Shown: one piece after another, positions 59,600 through 64,000 of the stretch
Layout: each line of letters begins with the position of its first letter
How positions within the stretch are numbered: the stretch's first letter is position 1
DNA from: Haemaphysalis longicornis
Lineage: Eukaryota; Arthropoda; Arachnida; Ixodida; Ixodidae
NCBI GenBank assembly: GCA_013339765.2
Contig: CM023450.1
Coordinates: 187,692,688 to 187,756,687, forward strand
Length of the DNA: 64,000 nt
Reading direction: 5' to 3'
Made by a program: the position numbers and the translations under genes
The notes under the pieces: generated by a model
Seen by the model: only the letters and a program-made list of their open reading frames with translations
Database searches by the model: none
What the model was told of the DNA's origin: nothing

Positions 59600-60836
59600 G
59601 ACGCGTACTTGACATGACCGAGCCTGCCGCTGAGACGACGACAACGACGACGCACAGTACCCGACCATCAACACGAACAAGCCGAGATGGCGATGCCCCG
59701 ATTGCATCCGGAACTCGAGGAAAGGCAGCGTCCGACGTCCAGTTGTCCATCGACGGCTTGACGCAGTCGCCCACATCGACACTGGAGCCGACTACTCGGT
59801 AATGAGCGGGTCATTCGCGTCTAAGCTGAAGAAAGTTACGACAAGATGGGACGGTCCGCATATACGCACAGCAGGAGGCCATCTCGTAACGCCAAGTGGA
59901 ACGTGCACATCCCGCGTCACCATAGACGGCATCACGTACCCTGCTGCGTTCGCAATTTTACCTAACTGCTCCCGCGACGTAATTCTCGGAATGGACTTTT
60001 TGACGGACAACGGCGCAATAATTGATCTGCAGACCAAGTCGATAAATTTTTCCTCTGATCACTCCACGACGCCGCCACCGAACCCCGATCACCGTGCTGC
60101 TGTAAGGATCGCCGACGATCACGTCACCCTGCCACCCCGCGCAAGCTTGATGATCACCGTCTACTGTGAGGATGCTGCTCCTGACATCGACGCTATCGTA
60201 GAGGGTGACCAAAGGTTGCTTCTCAACCGCGGTGTCTCCGTCGCAAGAGGCATTGCGCGCTTTAAGCAATGCAAGTCCCACGTTTTGGTCACTAATTTCA
60301 CCGAGGAGTACCAGCATCTAAACAAGGGCGCTGCAATTGTGTTCCTTGAAGAAACGCAAGAAGCAAGTCAAGTGATCGCGGTCGCCAACTTTGAATGCGC
60401 ACGCGCAGATGCTTCCAAGCCACCGGAACCTTTCGACGTGAACCCGGCGCTGCCGCACGAAAAATCGGGACAGATTACTGGATTTGCTCCGTCGCTACAG
60501 CGAGTGTTTTTCGGCAAACTCAAAATTACGTCAGACACCCCTAGTGAAGCACCGAATTATAACCGAAGATGGAGCCCGACCTACCGGACAGTCACGGTAC
60601 CGCGTCTCTTCACACGAGCGGGAAGCCATCCGGACTCAAATTGACGACATGCTCAGCGACGACATAATACAGCCATCGAAAAGTCCATGGGCTTCACCGG
60701 TCGTACTCGTGAAGAAAAAAGACGGCACATTAAGGTTCTGCGTTGACTACCGGTGACTGAACAAAATCACCAAAAAGGACGTGTACCCCCTGCCACGAAT
60801 CGACGACGCCCTCGACCACCTCTGCCATGCGAAGTA
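59600..60836 (+). pseudogene. Gypsy pol: protease and N-terminal RT
   Basis: An aspartic protease with active-site word IDTGADYSV (DTG at 59,778-59,786) and the second block VILGMDFL near 59,979-60,002, in a 280-codon open frame (59,802-60,644). The reverse transcriptase begins in another frame (60,484-60,756) with DDIIQPSKSPWASPVVLVKK and DGTLRFCVDYR, followed by a TGA at 60,754. The next block, ending CHAKY, stops at the MITE inserted at 60,837. It would have cut the polyprotein and copied element RNA. Confidence 0.85.
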
Positions 60837-61260
60837 CACCCGCCCAATTTTTTACCAATATCACGGGAGCGTCGACCGTTCCGTCGATCAGCGCCGTGTG
60901 ATGGAGCGATACGACAAACTCCGGCGAGAGTAACCGCATGCGCATTAAGCAAAGGCCGCTGTTATCATCTTCTGCTGGGCTGTTCCAAGAGCAGACAACC
61001 ACCCCCGATTTTTTATTCGCTTATCACACTGCCCTCCAACCCGCTTTTAACGGGGCGAAGACGGCAAGTGAAGGCGAGTGGTAACAGCAGTAGGGGTGGC
61101 TTCCGGCTCTTGGAACAGCCTAGCAGACCACGGCAGCAGCGGCCTTCGCTTAGTGCGCATGCGGTTACTCTCGCCGAGTTTGTCGTATCACCCCATCATA
61201 CGGCGCTGATCCACGGAACGGTCGACGCTCCCATGATATTGGTAAAAAATTGGGCGGGTG
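60837..61260. mobile_element. 424-bp inverted-repeat MITE inside the Gypsy RT
   Basis: The left end reads CACCCGCCCAATTTTTTACC and the reverse complement of the right end is the same 20 bases. The match continues for about 150 bp with few mismatches (GGGAGCGTCGACCGTTCCGT, AGCGCCGT, GAGAGTAACCGCATGCGCA) and more weakly to a GCTGTTCCAAGAGC word, leaving a centre of about 90 bp. The flanks share TA (60,835-60,836 and 61,261-61,262), or GTAC if the ends are drawn one base further in. The host reverse-transcriptase frame stops at the left edge and continues at the right edge, so the limits are secure. No transposase. Confidence 0.9.
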
Positions 61261-62320
61261 TACTTCTCATCGATGGATCTGAAGACCGGCTACTGGCAAA
61301 TTGAAGTGGACGAGAGAGACCGAGAGAAGACTGCATTTATAACCCCGGATGGCCTGTACGAGTTCAAGGTGATGCCTTTCGGGCTGTGCACGGCGCCAGC
61401 AACGTTTCAGAGTCATGGACACTGTGCTAGCTGGCCTGAAGTGGCACACTTGCCTCGTATACCTCGACGACGTTGTGGTATTCGCCCGGACTTTCGACGA
61501 ACACCTAGCAAGTTGGAGTTTGTACTTCGAGGCCATTCGTACGTCGGGGTTAGAGCTGAAGCCTAAAAAGTGCCGTTGCGCGAATGAGAACTGAAGTTTT
61601 CGGGCCACGTCATCAACGCCGCTGGAGTCCTACCTGACCCAGCAAAAACTTCAGCCGTTGCGAACTTCCCAAGTCTGAAAGACAAAAAGGGCGTGCAAAG
61701 ATTTGTCGGACTGTGCGCATACTACCGGCGCTTCGTCGCAAACTTCGCACGCATTGCAGAGCCGCTCACGCGCTTGACGAAAGATATCACCCCTTTCAGC
61801 TGGGAAAACGACCAAGAAAAAGCATTCTGCGAGCTGCAAAAACGCCTGCAAAGCCCACCCGTGCTCGCTCATTTCAATGAAAAAACGCCGAAACGGAAAT
61901 ACACACGTACGCCAGTGATATAGGCTTAGGGTGCCGTCCTCGTCCAAACAGAAAGCGGTTGCGAAAAGGTAATCGCCTATGCCAGCCGCGGTCTGTCGAA
62001 GGAGGAGAAAAACTACTCTGCTTCTGAGAAATAGTGCCTGGCAATAATATGGGCGATTTCAAAATTTCGCCCCCATACGTGTATGGAAGACCATTCAAGG
62101 TTGTGACAGACCACCAGGCGCTGTGTTGGCTCGCCAATGTGAAGGACCCCTCTGGCCGTCTTGGGCGGTGGAGCTTGCGTCTGCAGGAGTTCGACGTTAC
62201 AGTGGTCTATAAATCCGGCAGGAAACACTCCGACGCCGACTGCCTGTCCCGCGCCCCCGTCGACCCACCAGCACAAGACTTGATGAAGACAGCGCGTTCT
62301 TCGGATTCGTGACGGAGAGC
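61261..62320 (+). pseudogene. Gypsy pol: catalytic RT and RNase H
   Basis: The reverse transcriptase resumes with SMDLKTGYWQIEVDE (motif A Asp near 61,276), VMPFGLCTAPATFQ (61,370-61,410), a frameshift, then VYLDDVVVFARTF with the catalytic YLDD at 61,460-61,471. Next come RFVGLCAYYRRFVANFARIA (61,696), the connection region, and RNase H blocks: VIAYASRGLSKEEKNYSASE with a stop at about 62,032, and KVVTDHQALCWLANV (from about 62,097). The domain order and words are those of Gypsy-type polymerases. Several stops and shifts make it dead. Confidence 0.85.
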
Positions 62321-63213
62321 CCCTAGCCGCCCAGCAGCGTGCCGACCTTGACTTACGCGTCATGATCGACTACCTCGAGGGATGCAACGTCGCCGTACCT
62401 AGGACCTTCAAACGCAGTTTACCAGCATTCAGCCAGAGAAAAACTCCGTCCTCGTGAAGAAAAAATTTCAGCCCCGGAACGAGAACGAATTACCTTCTTG
62501 TCAACCCCGCAGACCTTCGTGACGAAATTTTGGAAGCGTGCCACGATGACCCGTCTTCCGGACATCTCGGCACAGCCCGCACAATTGGAAAAATCAAGGC
62601 GAAGTACTACTGGCCCGCCTTACATCCGACGTCACCCACTACGTCCGGAGCTGCCGTGACTGTCAGCGACGAAAAACGCCACCGACGAGACCCGCCGGAC
62701 TTCTGCAGCCGATCGCCGTCCCATCGAGGCCCTTCCAACAGATTGGAATGTACCTTCTCGGCCGTTCCCTACGTCACGATCCGAGAACACGTGGATTGTC
62801 GTAGCGACAGACTACATGACGCGCTACGCAGAGACCGCCGCTCTTCCGAGGGGGACTGCACAAGAAGTCGCGAAGTTCTTCATAAACCAAGTTGAGCTGC
62901 GACAAGGAGCCCCTGAAGTCCTAATCACGGACCGCGGAACGGCCTTCACTGCGGAGCTTATGCAAGGAATCTTACGCTACAGCAACACGGATCACAGAAG
63001 AACGACGGCGTACCACCCCCAAACGAACGGACTTACGGAACGTCTGAACAAGACGATCGCGGATAAGCTGTCTTGTACGTCGACGTTGAACATAAGACTT
63101 GGGACGAAGTCCTCCCGTATGTCACGTTTGCCTACAACGCAGCGACCCAGGAAACTACGCAGATGACACCGTTTGAGCTTGTCTACGGAAGACGGCCGAC
63201 TACGATGCTCGAA
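62321..63213 (+). pseudogene. Gypsy pol: integrase remnant
   Basis: The HHCC zinc region is visible as CHDDPSSGHLGTARTIGKIK (from 62,539) and, in a shifted frame, VRSCRDCQRRK (about 62,645). The catalytic core has all three acidic residues: VVATDYMTRYAE (Asp at about 62,810), LITDRGTAF (Asp at about 62,930) and HPQTNGLTERLNKT (Glu at about 63,038), giving a D-X35-E spacing. It continues in a third frame to TTQMTPFELVYGRRPTTMLE, ending at 63,213, where similarity stops abruptly. No envelope-like ORF is seen. Confidence 0.8.
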
Positions 63214-64000
63214 CCACGAGGCTTAGGAACATTGCAAAGAAATGTGGTCTTGGCGCCATTTTGCTGTTGCATGTCCCGATTCTACCGCCGGCATTCTCAC
63301 TCAAAGGGCTCTTTATTGTGTAGCCGCAACCCCAATTGCAATACCGGATCGTGTGCCGCCTGTAGTGCAATGGCCCGACCGACTCGTGGGACAATTCACT
63401 CTCACACGCAAGAGAGGAAGTAGAAGATCTTGGCAGTGTTCCAGTGCAATAAATTTTGTACTTCGCCGACGACCGGTAGTCTTATTCGTGGCCTTTCACA
63501 TCGCCTTTTCGACAGCGCCGTACAGCTGTTGACAGGCCAGAAAACGCCACCAAGGCAAAGGGAGAGCCATATCTCTTGACAACAATGACCGGACCCGTTC
63601 AGAAGAAATTGGGGGAAGAGTTGATTACACGACTGTTCAGCTGACTCCGTTTTGGGAGCACAATTGAACTACCTTGTTTCTACAAACACAGGTTCCGCTC
63701 CGGCTTGCCCCCTTGAAAGAAGAGAGATTGCTTCACGTCATAAGAGTTCCTCCACCACGGACCTGGAGACAATCGCCAACATCCTCGTCACAGTTCCACC
63801 CAGAGGTCTAGCAGCATCTCACGGCAGCTAAAGGTTTCGCTACTGGAGGGAAGAGTTGCTTCAGATTGCCCGCGTATACAACAACCCCGTCATCTGAGAA
63901 GCTTGGCGACCACCAGTTCAGTCAACTGATTTGGGTCATGACATAACCTTCGTCATGCCTTATCTTGATATAAACGACACACAGCTGCATGAAGTTTTAC
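63214..64000. other. Unidentified sequence after the integrase break
   Basis: The Gypsy reading ends at about 63,213. What follows is moderately GC-rich with several plus-strand frames of 60-120 codons (63,242-63,532 the longest unaided) that change frame often, such as one with ETIANILVTVPPRGLAASHG near 63,770 and DITFVMPYLDINDTQLHEVL at the right edge. It looks like another decayed coding element, but I cannot name it. No LTR matching 57,418-58,082 is present. Confidence 0.35.

Noticed and set aside
60730..61304. ORFs of 90-183 codons inside the reverse transcriptase
   Set aside because: They are readings through the palindromic MITE; the two strands give similar peptides because the arms are inverted copies.
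63214..64000. 3' LTR of the Gypsy element
   Set aside because: None of the diagnostic LTR words (GAGCACAAGTTCACT, AATAAACTTG, CGTGACA) is present.

Overview
The window looks like repeat-dense, non-coding DNA from an arthropod, most probably a hard (ixodid) tick. This rests on the repeat families: tRNA-derived SINEs, several LINE lineages, a Gypsy LTR element with a tick-like gag layout, foldback elements and MITEs. No organism name can be read from the bases. I see no complete host gene, rRNA, CRISPR array or bacterial-type operon. At best there are two or three candidate host exons (3-286 +, 55,225-55,448 -, and more weakly 55,920-56,166 +).

Layout. 1-2,400: a left-edge open frame with a 13-residue repeat, then a minus-strand tRNA-like SINE head. 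2,402-6,520: an RTE-type endonuclease fragment, a large CA/CG microsatellite, then two head-to-tail copies of one LINE family with microsatellite tails. 7,360-11,456: a region bounded by matching inverted ends, containing a minus-strand LINE that is itself split by a plus-strand LINE with a 7-bp target-site duplication. 12,695-17,003: a TA-flanked MITE, further LINE fragments, and a second copy of the split LINE family. Both copies of that family end in an A-rich tail directly against a tRNA-like sequence. 17,000-25,500: hairpin and inverted-repeat elements, an uncharacterised 4.4-kb stretch and a 123-bp AATC array.

25,505-39,550 is a mosaic. Two copies of a 1.1-kb LTR, both on the minus strand, sit at its ends. 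Between them are three arrays of a 17-18-bp minisatellite whose flanks are shared pairwise, a gag-like ORF, a solo Gypsy LTR, a SINE, and a 739-bp near-perfect foldback element with a 13-bp target-site duplication. 41,877-47,398 holds another microsatellite, a possible LTR, a SINE with a conserved core, and two MITEs. 47,400-55,200 is essentially unannotated.

57,137-63,213 holds a SINE followed by a decayed Gypsy-type LTR retrotransposon: 5' LTR, primer binding site, gag, protease, reverse transcriptase, RNase H and integrase in that order, with many frameshifts. A 424-bp inverted-repeat MITE sits in the middle of the reverse transcriptase. The 3' LTR is not in the window.

Most of the sequence is therefore layered transposon insertion, and target-site duplications or interrupted reading frames give the order of events in several places. 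The features most worth following are the tRNA-abutting LINE, the minisatellite-centred mosaic repeats, and the foldback and MITE insertions with readable insertion sites.
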